Assembly (NCBI GenBank): GCA_938082855.1
Contig: CALKCC010000014.1
Span: forward strand, 1 to 35,560
Source: an uncultured Pirellulaceae bacterium
GTDB taxonomy: Bacteria > Planctomycetota > Planctomycetia > Pirellulales > Pirellulaceae
DNA: 35,560 bases
Direction: 5' to 3'
The notes under the pieces: model-generated
The model's input: only the letters and a program-made list of their open reading frames with translations
Told to the model about the DNA's origin: nothing
The model's database searches: none
In this document: in pieces, positions 15,215-23,920 of the stretch
Layout: each line of letters starts with the position of its first letter
How positions within the stretch are numbered: the stretch's first letter is position 1
Made by a program: the position numbers and the translations under genes

Positions 15215-16521
15215 CCCTTTCTGTATTCCTTATGAATCAACTGCTGAGCCTCCTCCGAATTGGTCACTTGAAGCTTCTTTGAATTCCACTCAAGCTCAAC
15301 TCCACTTTGGTAGGCCACTGAACCTAACAACACGGATTCCGTCAGAGCACCTGAGTAATCGAAGTTACAAGTCGTTTCACCATCTTCCTTGATCGCCTGA
15401 AGCCATTCATTGTGATGACCAATGGAATTCGGAATCCAGGGATCAGGTGCCTGATGCTCCACTTGCTGGCCATCGACCAGCACCATGTGCTTTGAGTAAT
15501 CAGAGAGGATCATTCCTTTAGAGCCAATAAATAACTGTCCGCCTCCCCAAGGCGCAATCGGCTTGCCTGCTTTATCTTTGAGGCCTTCCAGTTCCTTCGG
15601 ACGTCGACCACTGTCGTACCACGTGAGCCGTACTGGAGGTTTCTTACCACGGGAAGGGTAGTGATAATCGACCACGCACCACGCTGGCGTACTGACAGGA
15701 TCTACTTTCGGTCCATAGGCACGGACTCGTTCAGGATTACGTAATTCCAGAGCCCAGTGAGCAAGGTCCATAAAGTGGCATCCAAAATCGCCCAGCGATC
15801 CACGGCCATAATCCCAAAAACTGCGCCACTTAAACGGATGGATATCCGCACAATAATGTCGTTCCGGGGCAGGGCCCAACCACAAATCCCAATTCACATT
15901 AGCCGGTTTTTCAGCTTTAACATACTTTGCGCCCGTATAAACAGCCCCGGCCCAAACATGGACTCGCTCTACTTTACCGATAGCACCGGACTGTACTAAT
16001 TCAACCACCCGTCGATAATTCTCTAACGCGTGAATTTGCGTTCCCATTTGTGTCTTTAGTTGATTGGCCTTTGCCAGATTGGCCAATGTACGAGCTTCAT
16101 AGACGGTGTGGGTCAGCGGCTTTTCGCAGTAAACGTGTTTCTTTAACCGTAAGGCCATTGCTGCGGCTGGAGCATGAGTATGATCTGGTGTGCTGACGAT
16201 CACGCCATCTATTTTTTCGGCCTCTTGTTCTAGCATGACACGAAAATCGTTGTACTTACGAGCATTCGGAAATGCCTGAGAGCCACGCTCGAGCAATTCG
16301 GAATCGATATCCACCATAGCAATCAAATTCTGTGTGGCGCAACCTTTAATGTTTCCTGCCGCTCGCCCTGTCACTCCAATCGCCGCTAAGTTGAGGCGTT
16401 CATTCGGTGAAGTAGACTCTTTGGCCGGTGCTGGATTGACGAATACTCCCGAACCGATCGCGGTCGCTCCCAATGCCGATACAAAATTACGTCGGTTTAA
16501 TGCCTTTGCTGGATTTGCCAT
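15202..16521 (-). CDS. Tat-exported Gfo/Idh/MocA family oxidoreductase
   Basis: The 439-residue protein has a twin-arginine signal (LNRRNFVSALGATAIGSGVF). It also has the NAD(P)-binding N-terminal domain (LAAIGVTGRAAGNI, with VSTPDHTHAPAAAMAL) and the hallmark EKPLTHTVYEA motif, where Lys is the catalytic or cofactor-contacting residue. The C-terminal beta-sheet domain contains the Planctomycete-typical WLGPAPERHY and RSFWDYGRGSLGDFGCHFMD stretches. Many of these exported members are annotated as sugar or inositol dehydrogenases, and some act as glycosidases through NAD-dependent redox steps; the substrate is not known. GGAG lies about 12 nt upstream of the ATG. A short inverted repeat (16555-16571) stands in its upstream region. 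Confidence 0.9.
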   Translation of the reverse strand: MANPAKALNRRNFVSALGATAIGSGVFVNPAPAKESTSPNERLNLAAIGVTGRAAGNIKGCATQNLIAMVDIDSELLERGSQAFPNARKYNDFRVMLEQEAEKIDGVIVSTPDHTHAPAAAMALRLKKHVYCEKPLTHTVYEARTLANLAKANQLKTQMGTQIHALENYRRVVELVQSGAIGKVERVHVWAGAVYTGAKYVKAEKPANVNWDLWLGPAPERHYCADIHPFKWRSFWDYGRGSLGDFGCHFMDLAHWALELRNPERVRAYGPKVDPVSTPAWCVVDYHYPSRGKKPPVRLTWYDSGRRPKELEGLKDKAGKPIAPWGGGQLFIGSKGMILSDYSKHMVLVDGQQVEHQAPDPWIPNSIGHHNEWLQAIKEDGETTCNFDYSGALTESVLLGSVAYQSGVELEWNSKKLQVTNSEEAQQLIHKEYRKGWQL

Positions 16522-16813
16522 AGTTCAAAACTCCAAGGTCAACGTGTGAATTTCCGTATACCGATTATACGACGTTTGAAGAGCTGACTGTCAGGCAATT
16601 CTCTCAGGCTTTGAAATCAATTACCGCTTTCAGGATTGGACGAATTCCCAGTCAACTCTTGGTTCATGGATTCCCAGAGTATTTTCGTGAATCGGTTTTT
16701 CCTCGTAATTGCAATACAGCAGATTCCCCACCCGTATGACAGGTTGAATTTACGATTAGAATGACAGGAGGTTTCATTATTAGAATTCATTCCTAAGCAG
16801 AGTTTCAGTAGCC
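16522..16813. other. 292 bp divergent intergenic region
   Basis: The region lies between the Gfo/Idh/MocA gene (-) and an SDR gene (+). The only ORF listed in it (16617-16820, minus) looks random. It contains an AGGAGG (about 16767-16772) that is too far from the SDR start (about 41 nt) to be its ribosome site; an in-frame TAG at 16781 rules out an earlier SDR start. Confidence 0.6.
16555..16571. promoter_or_regulatory. Inverted repeat upstream of the Gfo/Idh/MocA gene
   Basis: CGTATA-CCGAT-TATACG is a perfect 6 bp inverted repeat with a 5 bp spacer, 34 bp upstream of the start codon. It may be an operator; no other support. Confidence 0.28.
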
Positions 16814-17614
16814 ATGGCATGTGTTAAAGACAAAATCATCATCGTAACGGGAAGTACATCTGGAGTCGGGGAATCGTGTGCCCTGGATGCCGCAGCGAAC
16901 GGTGCCGCAGGCGTAGTGATCACTGGCCGTAATCATGAGCGAGGAGAAGCAGTTCGCTCCCGAGTTGAAGCACTCGGTGCTGAGGCAATCTTTGTTGCCG
17001 CCGAACTTGCTGACGCGGATCAATGTCGTAACATCGTAGCTCAATGTGACGCTAAATGGGGACGAGTCGATGGCCTGGTTAATTGTGCAGCAGATACCAA
17101 TCGCGGCACGATCGAAGAGACCACTGTTGAATTCTGGGATAACCAAATGAATGTCAATGTGCGAGCTCCCTTCCTCTTAACGCAGGACTGCGTCAAAATC
17201 ATGCAACGCGAGAAGATTGCCGGCTCCATCGTCAACATTCTCTCTGTCGCCGGATTCTGCGGGATGGACATCCTCTGTTCATACAGCACGACCAAAGGTG
17301 CTCTGAGGACTCTGACCAAAAACAATGCCAATGCACTACGTCGGCATCGAATACGAGTCAATGGAATCAATCTGGGTTGGACGGACACGCCGGCAGAACA
17401 CATTGTTCAGGCCGCTCAGGGAAGTCCGGACGATTGGCTGGAGCAGGCTGAGAAAGCCTCGCCGTTTGGCCGTTTACTTAAACCCGACGATGTAGCGAAG
17501 CTTGTCACTTATTTATTAAGTACCGAATCCGGCATTCTTACCGGTTCGTGCATAGACTACTCTCAACGCGTCATGGGCGTCTTCCCGCCGGAAGACGCTG
17601 GAGGCACCTGGTAA
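16814..17614 (+). CDS. Short-chain dehydrogenase/reductase with atypical ending
   Basis: The 266-residue SDR has the cofactor motif TGSTSGVG, a Ser in NILSVAGF and the YSTTK catalytic pair, followed by INLGWTDTPAEH. Two parts differ from the classical pattern. The usual NNAG is NCAAD, and the C-terminal VDGG is replaced by GSCIDYSQRVMG, which matches SDR subgroups ending IDFDQ-x-V-x-G. The substrate is unknown. The start is the only possible one after the in-frame stop at 16781, but it has no good ribosome site. A perfect 9 bp hairpin lies within the last codons. It converges on the PVC-type cytochrome gene, with only 11 bp between the stops. It may act with the neighbouring oxidoreductase, but that is a guess from position. 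Confidence 0.83.
   Translation: MACVKDKIIIVTGSTSGVGESCALDAAANGAAGVVITGRNHERGEAVRSRVEALGAEAIFVAAELADADQCRNIVAQCDAKWGRVDGLVNCAADTNRGTIEETTVEFWDNQMNVNVRAPFLLTQDCVKIMQREKIAGSIVNILSVAGFCGMDILCSYSTTKGALRTLTKNNANALRRHRIRVNGINLGWTDTPAEHIVQAAQGSPDDWLEQAEKASPFGRLLKPDDVAKLVTYLLSTESGILTGSCIDYSQRVMGVFPPEDAGGTW
17577..17598. terminator. Perfect 9 bp hairpin inside the SDR 3' end
   Basis: GCGTCTTCC (17577-17585) pairs with GGAAGACGC (17590-17598) around a CGCC tetraloop, within the last codons of the SDR. No T-tract follows on either strand. It sits where two transcripts converge, so a role in ending them is possible. Confidence 0.35.
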
Positions 17615-17625
17615 ATCCTGTCGGT

Positions 17626-20565
17626 TTACTTAAACAACTCATGGTCCGGATTTCCGCCCGACTGAATGTAAGCCAGAAGATCCAGAATTTCCTCACGTGT
17701 CAGCGTGTTTAACAACCCGAGAGGCATCATCGAAGTCTTACTCGGTAAGATCTCGTCAATGTCATCGGCCTTTAATTCAATGACAGCCGACGGTGCTTTG
17801 GGATCAATAGCGACCGTCAATTGCTTATCGTTTTGGTCGAGTATTCTACCCTGATAGATTTTTCCTTGCAGAGTGATAATCGAATGGGTTTTGAATTGAT
17901 CTGATACCTGTACCGAAGGATCAATGATTTCACGAAGTAGCACGGGCGGACTATAGCGCCGAGCCGCTCCGGTAATGTCCGGACCTAAAATGCCTCCAAT
18001 GTTGCCAAAGCGGTGACACTGAATACACGTTGCCGTTGTGAACATCCGTTTTCCCACGTCAAAAGATCGACCGCTCGGCAGATTAGTGACATCGGTCAAC
18101 AGATCATCAATTTTCCAATTCTTGATAAACTTTCGAGGAGTTGGAGAACCTGTTGGCACGGCACTTTGGATCTCTGCATTAATCAACTCATCCAATGCCA
18201 ATTGCTGACCTTCATTAAGGCCTGTTACAAAATCCTCACGCATACGCTGCACATAGATCTGATAGTGACCGCCACCTATAAAATCCCCCAATGCAGCCGC
18301 TTGCTCGGCATCATTCATACGTGACAGATAAGTTTTGTGACTTTGATTCGTCCAACCTTCAGAAGCGACGCGTAATGTCATCCCGTAAAACAGTAAATCT
18401 TCCTGAGTTTTTGCCGACTGTAGCAATGGAACATAGGCTGAAACTGCGTTGGGCTTTTTAAGATAGACCAACATACGACAGATTTCATGATTCAGGTTCG
18501 TTGACGTGACAGGCAACATATTCTGCACCACTTCACCAAGTTGTTCTCTCTTGCCGTCAACAATCCCCTGCGTTCGAGCGAACCCAACATTCAACGCACG
18601 CAACCAGTCAAGCTGTTGTCGAGTCGTGAATTTCTTCGTCTCCAACTGGATTAATTGCTCTACAGCTGCGAGTTGTCGGTCCTCATCACCACTACGAATC
18701 AAAGCAAGGAGTGATTGAATCGCAACATCCGCTTTAGATTGAACTAACGCCTTCTCAGCCCATTGCTCTACAGGTTGATGCTCAAGTGCAATCCGTGCCG
18801 CATATCTGATATGACGGTCTTCATGCCCTAATGCTTTCCAAATCGAACTGATTTCCTTACCCGCTTCTGTACCATGAAAAGCTTCTAACGCATGACGTTG
18901 AGCACGGAGAGCCTGCGTCTCCTTCCCTTCAACCTCTTGTTGCACATCTTCCTGATCGCCAACATAGGTCACTCGGTAAAGCCCCGACTGAGTACGACGT
19001 CCGCCAATGGTGATATACATGGCTCGGTCATGAGGATTGATGATCACATCGGTTAATGGGAGTGGAATCCCTGTTAAAAACTCATTGAGCTCTCCGGAAT
19101 AGGAACTTCCTTCAGGACTCAGTTTCACGCTATAGAGTTTTCCGTAAGTCCAATCACTTACAAACAGCGTATCCTGCCAATACTCAGGAAAGTCCGCGCC
19201 GTATCCAAAAGTGATACCCGTCGGGGAACCCTGACCAACATCCACCACAGGTGGTAAATTGTCTGTGAAGTATGGTAGCCATTTCCCAGTACCAAAACGC
19301 CAACCAAATTCACCTCCACTAACGACATGGCAAACTCGAGTTGGACGATACCAGGGAGTACCTACATCCATTTCCATGTCTGCGTCATAAGTAAACAGCT
19401 CGCCGTCTTTATTGAAGGCAATGTCAAACGGATTACGGAAACCAGCTGCCATCAGATCCCAATCTTTCCCGTCAGGAGAAACCTGGCAAACCCAGCCACC
19501 TGGAGCTAACACATTGGTGTTATGACCATTGCTACACGGCTGACGAGGAAGCAGTTGATCTTCATCCCAGTTATCGGGGAGACGATACGTACGAATCCCT
19601 TCGGGAAGCGTCGTATTATTGCCAGCCACAACATAAAGCGACTTCTTATCGGGTGACAACACAATGCTGTGCGGCCCATGCTCACCTCCCCGTCCAGGGA
19701 GAAGTTTTAGTGTTTCCACTTTATCCAGCTGATCGTCTCCATCCGAGTCCGTTACCCGATACAAGCCTGACTCATAACGACTGCCGCGATTCACAACCAC
19801 ATACAAGCTGTCAAAGGCATATAGCAAGCCTTGAGCTTCCCCCAGATCGACGTTTATTTCTTCCAATTTGACGTCGCCCGATTTTCCTACCGGAGGAGGA
19901 GTAATTCGAAACAAGCCACCATATTGATCACATACAATCAGTCGCCCTTTGGCATCGGAAGTCATACTCACCCAGGAACCCTGCACACTCTTTGGTACGG
20001 AGTAAAGCAACTCGACTTTAAATCCATCCTGAACGATTAGGCCCGTCGGATCCGTTGCCTGTTCAGCGGGAGGAGCTTCCGAGGGGACTATTTCGATGGA
20101 ACGAATGAGCATACTCATCTTGGCAGAGTGAGGATCAAGTCTTAATGCAGTTAACGGGTCTTCCGTATAGAAGTAGGTTTCATACGTACCTACAGAATTC
20201 CCTCGCCCCGTCATCTTGAATCGCACAGACCGACCTTCACTTGTCCCTGGATTCTTCGGTGTTGTCCAGAAAATCTGAGAATTCACAACTCCCTGAAAGG
20301 ATGCTTTGATAATCAGTTTCTTCCAGCCTGCCGGAGCACTTACATCGGCAATCATATGAGGATCACCACCGGTTGCAGTTATCTGCAATCCTTCATCCGT
20401 CGCTTGTAGTTCAATCTGAGTTAACGGTTTCCATTGAGTGAAGTCCGCCTTAGATTCCCAGACTTTTACCGCAGGCGTCTGCTGTTCCCAGGCTGACAAA
20501 CTAGCCACAGCGAAACACGCAACTAATAAACCCGTAAGCCGTATTCCATTCGATCGCAAAGACAT
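17626..20565 (-). CDS. PVC-type heme-binding CxxCH protein with beta-propeller (TIGR02604-like)
   Basis: The large exported protein (979 residues) is of a kind characteristic of Planctomycetes and Verrucomicrobia. A signal peptide (1-24) is followed by an extra N-terminal beta-rich domain (about 27-165). Next comes a sugar-dehydrogenase-like six-bladed propeller (about 170-545, with GRLIVCDQYGGLFRI, AAGFRNPFDIAFNKDGE and TLFVSDWTYGKLYSV), then a HEAT-like helical region (about 570-830). The C-terminal cytochrome c domain has the heme motif CIQCH at 847-851 and a likely axial Met in KTSMMPLG (about 946-947). Such proteins are thought to oxidise sugars or other compounds in the periplasm and pass electrons to the respiratory chain. 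The substrate is unknown. The gene is divergent from tatD and converges on the SDR. Confidence 0.88.
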   Translation of the reverse strand: MSLRSNGIRLTGLLVACFAVASLSAWEQQTPAVKVWESKADFTQWKPLTQIELQATDEGLQITATGGDPHMIADVSAPAGWKKLIIKASFQGVVNSQIFWTTPKNPGTSEGRSVRFKMTGRGNSVGTYETYFYTEDPLTALRLDPHSAKMSMLIRSIEIVPSEAPPAEQATDPTGLIVQDGFKVELLYSVPKSVQGSWVSMTSDAKGRLIVCDQYGGLFRITPPPVGKSGDVKLEEINVDLGEAQGLLYAFDSLYVVVNRGSRYESGLYRVTDSDGDDQLDKVETLKLLPGRGGEHGPHSIVLSPDKKSLYVVAGNNTTLPEGIRTYRLPDNWDEDQLLPRQPCSNGHNTNVLAPGGWVCQVSPDGKDWDLMAAGFRNPFDIAFNKDGELFTYDADMEMDVGTPWYRPTRVCHVVSGGEFGWRFGTGKWLPYFTDNLPPVVDVGQGSPTGITFGYGADFPEYWQDTLFVSDWTYGKLYSVKLSPEGSSYSGELNEFLTGIPLPLTDVIINPHDRAMYITIGGRRTQSGLYRVTYVGDQEDVQQEVEGKETQALRAQRHALEAFHGTEAGKEISSIWKALGHEDRHIRYAARIALEHQPVEQWAEKALVQSKADVAIQSLLALIRSGDEDRQLAAVEQLIQLETKKFTTRQQLDWLRALNVGFARTQGIVDGKREQLGEVVQNMLPVTSTNLNHEICRMLVYLKKPNAVSAYVPLLQSAKTQEDLLFYGMTLRVASEGWTNQSHKTYLSRMNDAEQAAALGDFIGGGHYQIYVQRMREDFVTGLNEGQQLALDELINAEIQSAVPTGSPTPRKFIKNWKIDDLLTDVTNLPSGRSFDVGKRMFTTATCIQCHRFGNIGGILGPDITGAARRYSPPVLLREIIDPSVQVSDQFKTHSIITLQGKIYQGRILDQNDKQLTVAIDPKAPSAVIELKADDIDEILPSKTSMMPLGLLNTLTREEILDLLAYIQSGGNPDHELFK

Positions 20566-20718
20566 GTAATCTGAATTTCCCGATAGTCATTAATGGTGAT
20601 GCAAAAAATTCTCAGGAGTTTATTGTAACGGGATTAACAAGCTCTGTAATAACCTCTCCGTCGCCGAATGCGTGATATCCTGCAGCAATGCAGAAGTACT
20701 CAACTGGTAATAGAATTT

Positions 20719-21513
20719 ATGACTCCACTGATCGACACACACGCTCATTTGGATAGCGATCAATTTGATGGCATTCGAGCCACCATCTTAGAACAAACCC
20801 AGCAAGCGGGTATTCAACAGATGATCTCCATCGGATGTAGCTGGGGCTCGAGTCAGAAATGTCTCTATCTTGCCAATCGTTTTGATCAGATATTTGCTTC
20901 CGTGGGCATCCATCCCAATTACACGAGTGATGCAGAGCCAGGGCATTGGGATCGAATTGTAGAGATGGCAAAACACCCTAAAGCAGTTGCATTGGGGGAA
21001 ACAGGACTCGACCGTTATTGGGACTTTTGTCCAATCGAACTTCAGCGTGATTATTTTGATCGTCACATACGCCTAAGTCAGCAGACTGATCTACCGTTTG
21101 TTGTTCATATGCGGGACTGTGAAGATGACATCCTGGAAATGCTAACAGAAGCATATGAACGTGGAGGCCCCTTACGTGGAGTGATGCATTCATTTACGGG
21201 CGACCCCAATATGGCACAGGCATGTCTGGAGATGGGTATGTATATTTCGTTTGCGGGGATGGTCACGTTTAAGAAAAATGATGCTCTGCGTGATGTCGCT
21301 GCTGACATACCGCTTGACAGAATTCTAGTGGAGACTGACTGCCCCTATCTATCTCCGCATCCACTCCGCAGCAAACGTCCCAATCAACCTGCTTATATGG
21401 TGCACACTGCTCAATGTGTTGCCGATGCCAAGGAAATGGCGTTAGATAGGTTTGCAAGTCAAACCATCGCCAATACTTACAGGCTGTTCAGTAAGATGAC
21501 AGTCCTAAACTAA
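20719..21513 (+). CDS. TatD family metal-dependent hydrolase
   Basis: This is a TIM-barrel hydrolase of the TatD DNase family, probably a cytoplasmic 3'-5' exonuclease or repair-type nuclease. Metal ligands are all visible: THAHLD at the N-terminus, the Glu in ALGETGLDRYW, His in PFVVHMRD, His in GVMHSFTGD, and Asp in LVETDCPYLSPHP. The final RSKRPNQPAYMVHTA and ANTYRLF motifs complete the family pattern. The ORF track starts at 20668, but the ATG at 20719 places THAHLD near residue 7, where the family normally has it, giving a normal length of 264 residues. Neither start has a good ribosome site. Identity is secure to family level; tatD versus ycfH/yabD paralog cannot be decided. Confidence 0.92.
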   Translation: MTPLIDTHAHLDSDQFDGIRATILEQTQQAGIQQMISIGCSWGSSQKCLYLANRFDQIFASVGIHPNYTSDAEPGHWDRIVEMAKHPKAVALGETGLDRYWDFCPIELQRDYFDRHIRLSQQTDLPFVVHMRDCEDDILEMLTEAYERGGPLRGVMHSFTGDPNMAQACLEMGMYISFAGMVTFKKNDALRDVAADIPLDRILVETDCPYLSPHPLRSKRPNQPAYMVHTAQCVADAKEMALDRFASQTIANTYRLFSKMTVLN

Positions 21514-21524
21514 TTGGCACGGTT

Positions 21525-21543
21525 CGCCTAAAAAAGAGAGGCG
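21525..21543. terminator. Hairpin between convergent tatD-family and ferritin-like genes
   Basis: CGCCT and AGGCG form a 5 bp stem, extendable by two A-T pairs past one bulged base, with an A-rich loop. This lies in the 51 bp gap between the two stops. It may end both transcripts, but there is no T-tract after the stem. Confidence 0.35.
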
Positions 21544-21564
21544 GAAGGTTGGACAGATACTAAC

Positions 21565-21996
21565 TTAAGCGTCAGCAACTTCACCCGCTACAATTTCCTG
21601 GAATGTTTCCAAGTGAGCCTGAGCATTCCCGAGTACTTCTTCAGCGATCGCACGATCCCGTGTATCGGCTTCCAGTGAATCAACACACTGTTGAATGACG
21701 TCGATATCGTCTTGCTGAGTCACAATCATGAGGTTTAGGAAGTAATCCAAAGAAACGTCATGCAGGCTTGTGTAGGTAAGTGGAAACGCTCCTGGCTGTA
21801 CGATTCCACCGAGCTCTAAGATACGCTCGCCAAGAACCTTGACGCTATGCTCCTGATCTTCAATAGCATCGTTAACCAATGCCATTGCTTCTTCCTGTCC
21901 ATGAGCAACCCATGGTTCCGCATATTTGACGTAGGCTACCAGGGACGCATTGTATACGCCAAGAATACGATTCAGGATATCAATTGTATTATTCAT
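21565..21996 (-). CDS. Ferritin-like four-helix protein at the end of the nuo operon
   Basis: The 143-residue, mostly helical protein resembles Dps/bacterioferritin-like domains: LNRILGVYNASLVAYVKYAEP (cut here), a second helix with IEDQEHSVKVLGERILELGG, a loop with FPLTYTSLHD, a third helix with a QQDD motif and a fourth helix ending AQAHLETFQEI. Only part of the diiron ligand set is evident (Glu/Asp before His50, and His128-x-Glu130); helix A lacks an obvious Glu. It may thus bind metal weakly or not at all. It follows nuoN after a 25 bp gap on the same strand, so it is likely co-transcribed with complex I. A link such as iron supply for its clusters is only a guess. Confidence 0.68.
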   Translation of the reverse strand: MNNTIDILNRILGVYNASLVAYVKYAEPWVAHGQEEAMALVNDAIEDQEHSVKVLGERILELGGIVQPGAFPLTYTSLHDVSLDYFLNLMIVTQQDDIDVIQQCVDSLEADTRDRAIAEEVLGNAQAHLETFQEIVAGEVADA

Positions 21997-22021
21997 AGTT
22001 TTACTATCTCTGATCTCACGC

Positions 22022-23860
22022 CTAGCTGATAAAGTGCTTCACAGCTTCGTCAGCAAATCCGGCAACCCATTGCCAGCACACGATTAAGAACACTGTTGGA
22101 ATGGAAACTACCACTACGTAAGCCATTTCAATACGACCTACTGGTCGGTCGCCTAAGTGATGTGATTCATCAGGTTCGCCCATCACCATCGTTTTAATTA
22201 CCCCGAGGTAATAAAAGAGGCTAATGGCTGTGTTCAAACCACCGGCGATCAACAGAACAAGTAATGCACTTGAACCTGCTGTGCTATACCCATCGGCTAA
22301 TGATGCGAATATGGCAAATTTGCCGAGGAATCCTGAGAGGGGTGGCAGACCAACCAAGCTGAAGAAAATGAGAGCCAGGCAAATGACCAGCACTGGGCGA
22401 CTCTTTACCATGCCCGAGTAATCTTCGATTTCTTCACTTCCCACATAGTTACGCAGGAACGCGATAATCGAGAAAGCTCCCAGATTCAGGAAGACGTACA
22501 CAACAATGTATTGGATTAAGGCACTCGCTGCCTGCTCAGCACCGTTGTTGTCTGTACCCAACATCATCATCAACGGTGTAACAGCCATCATCATATAGCC
22601 AGCATGTGCAATCGTTGAATAGGCCAGCAGGCGTTTGATATTCTTTTGACCGTATGCGGCCAGATTACCAAAGGTCGCTGTGATCACAGCAAAGAAGGCA
22701 ATCAGTAACCCGATGAAATTTCGAACCGGACTGAGTGCTTCGTCGTGGGCCTGTTTGATTTCCAGACGTGGGTCAACTGCTTCAACCACTTCCGCTTCGG
22801 TCGCTGGAGCTTCCGTTTCCGCGTTAGCCTGGGCTTCCACAGGTTCGGATGATTTTACGTCGATGTCCTCATCACTTCCACTAACCGCTTCATCTTCCAG
22901 AGATACTAAGTGGGTTGGAACGAGGTCCGTCTGAACTGTCTCCTGATGTGCCTCAACTGTCTGTTGAATCGCCTGAGGTGCTTCAATTTCAGATAGAGGT
23001 ACCGACCCCAATCCCACAGCTAATCGAAGCAATAGTGCCAATGCTGCTGCTTTAGAAGCGACACTCAGAAATGCATTTACTTCCGCACAGGCACCATGGA
23101 ATACGTCAGGAGCCCAGAAGTGAAATGGCACAGCAGAAAGCTTAAAGGCGATTCCCACAGAAATCATCACAGCGGCAAGGCAAAGTACGGCTTGTTCGCC
23201 AAGACCAGCCTGAGGAATGATTTGAGCCAGTTCCAGTGCCATCGTAGGCAAATGAGCTGTACCTGAGAGTCCAACCAGCAAGGAAATACCGTACAACATG
23301 ACACCAGCGGCACCAGCACCATAGATCGCATATTTCAATGCCGATTCACTTCCTCGTTTACGTCCCTTAATTAGCCCTGCTAGCACATAGGATGGAACAC
23401 CTGCCATTTCGATGGCCAGAAATACAATCAGCAAGTGATTCGCCGAAGCCATCAGACACATGCCTAAGGTTGAGCCGAATACCAGTGAATAAACATCGGC
23501 ACCGTCTTCCTTGTCCGGTACGCCGGAGATCTTAGTAAAGATCAGAAATAGTACCAGGAATAGCATCAGGATCGATCGAATCGCAATCGTCAATCCATCA
23601 TGAACCAACAGCCCCGTGAATAACTCTTCACTTTCAACATTGCCTCCGCAAAGCTGAAGTGGATTACTTGAAACCAGTCCGACCACAGCGCCGGCCAAAG
23701 CAACCCAAAACAGATCGAGTTTGGTGGTGACCAACCGCACTGCCAGAAACAACGCAATAAACACACATAGTGTGATCTCGGGCATAAACAACCCCAGACT
23801 GTTGGCTGAATCAGCCTTCAGTGCGTCGATTAAATTATAAAAGTCCGTTGTCGATTCCAT
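22022..23860 (-). CDS. nuoN: NADH-quinone oxidoreductase subunit N, with acidic loop insertion
   Basis: This is one of the three antiporter-like proton-pumping subunits of respiratory complex I in the cytoplasmic membrane. It has 612 residues against about 485 in E. coli. Conserved channel residues are seen: Glu151 in FLAIEMAGVPSYVLAG, Lys240 in GIAFKLSAVPFHFWAPDVF, and the KNIKRLLAYSTIAHAGYMM helix. The extra length is mainly a strongly acidic stretch at about residues 287-377 (22730-23002), rich in Glu, Asp, Ala and Val, placed between two membrane helices where most NuoN have a short loop. No clear ribosome site precedes the ATG; a 60 bp gap separates it from nuoM. It is the last complex I gene of the operon. 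Identity is certain. Confidence 0.97.
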   Translation of the reverse strand: MESTTDFYNLIDALKADSANSLGLFMPEITLCVFIALFLAVRLVTTKLDLFWVALAGAVVGLVSSNPLQLCGGNVESEELFTGLLVHDGLTIAIRSILMLFLVLFLIFTKISGVPDKEDGADVYSLVFGSTLGMCLMASANHLLIVFLAIEMAGVPSYVLAGLIKGRKRGSESALKYAIYGAGAAGVMLYGISLLVGLSGTAHLPTMALELAQIIPQAGLGEQAVLCLAAVMISVGIAFKLSAVPFHFWAPDVFHGACAEVNAFLSVASKAAALALLLRLAVGLGSVPLSEIEAPQAIQQTVEAHQETVQTDLVPTHLVSLEDEAVSGSDEDIDVKSSEPVEAQANAETEAPATEAEVVEAVDPRLEIKQAHDEALSPVRNFIGLLIAFFAVITATFGNLAAYGQKNIKRLLAYSTIAHAGYMMMAVTPLMMMLGTDNNGAEQAASALIQYIVVYVFLNLGAFSIIAFLRNYVGSEEIEDYSGMVKSRPVLVICLALIFFSLVGLPPLSGFLGKFAIFASLADGYSTAGSSALLVLLIAGGLNTAISLFYYLGVIKTMVMGEPDESHHLGDRPVGRIEMAYVVVVSIPTVFLIVCWQWVAGFADEAVKHFIS

Positions 23861-23920
23861 TGGATTATTAAACTTCTGGAAAAATTTCTATTATCACAAG
23901 TCCGTGATTAAATGTGTTTG

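Noticed and set aside
16617-16820. 67-residue minus-strand ORF in the intergenic region
   Set aside because: No ribosome site, no recognisable motif, Asn/Ser/Lys-rich random-looking sequence that runs into the SDR start on the other strand.
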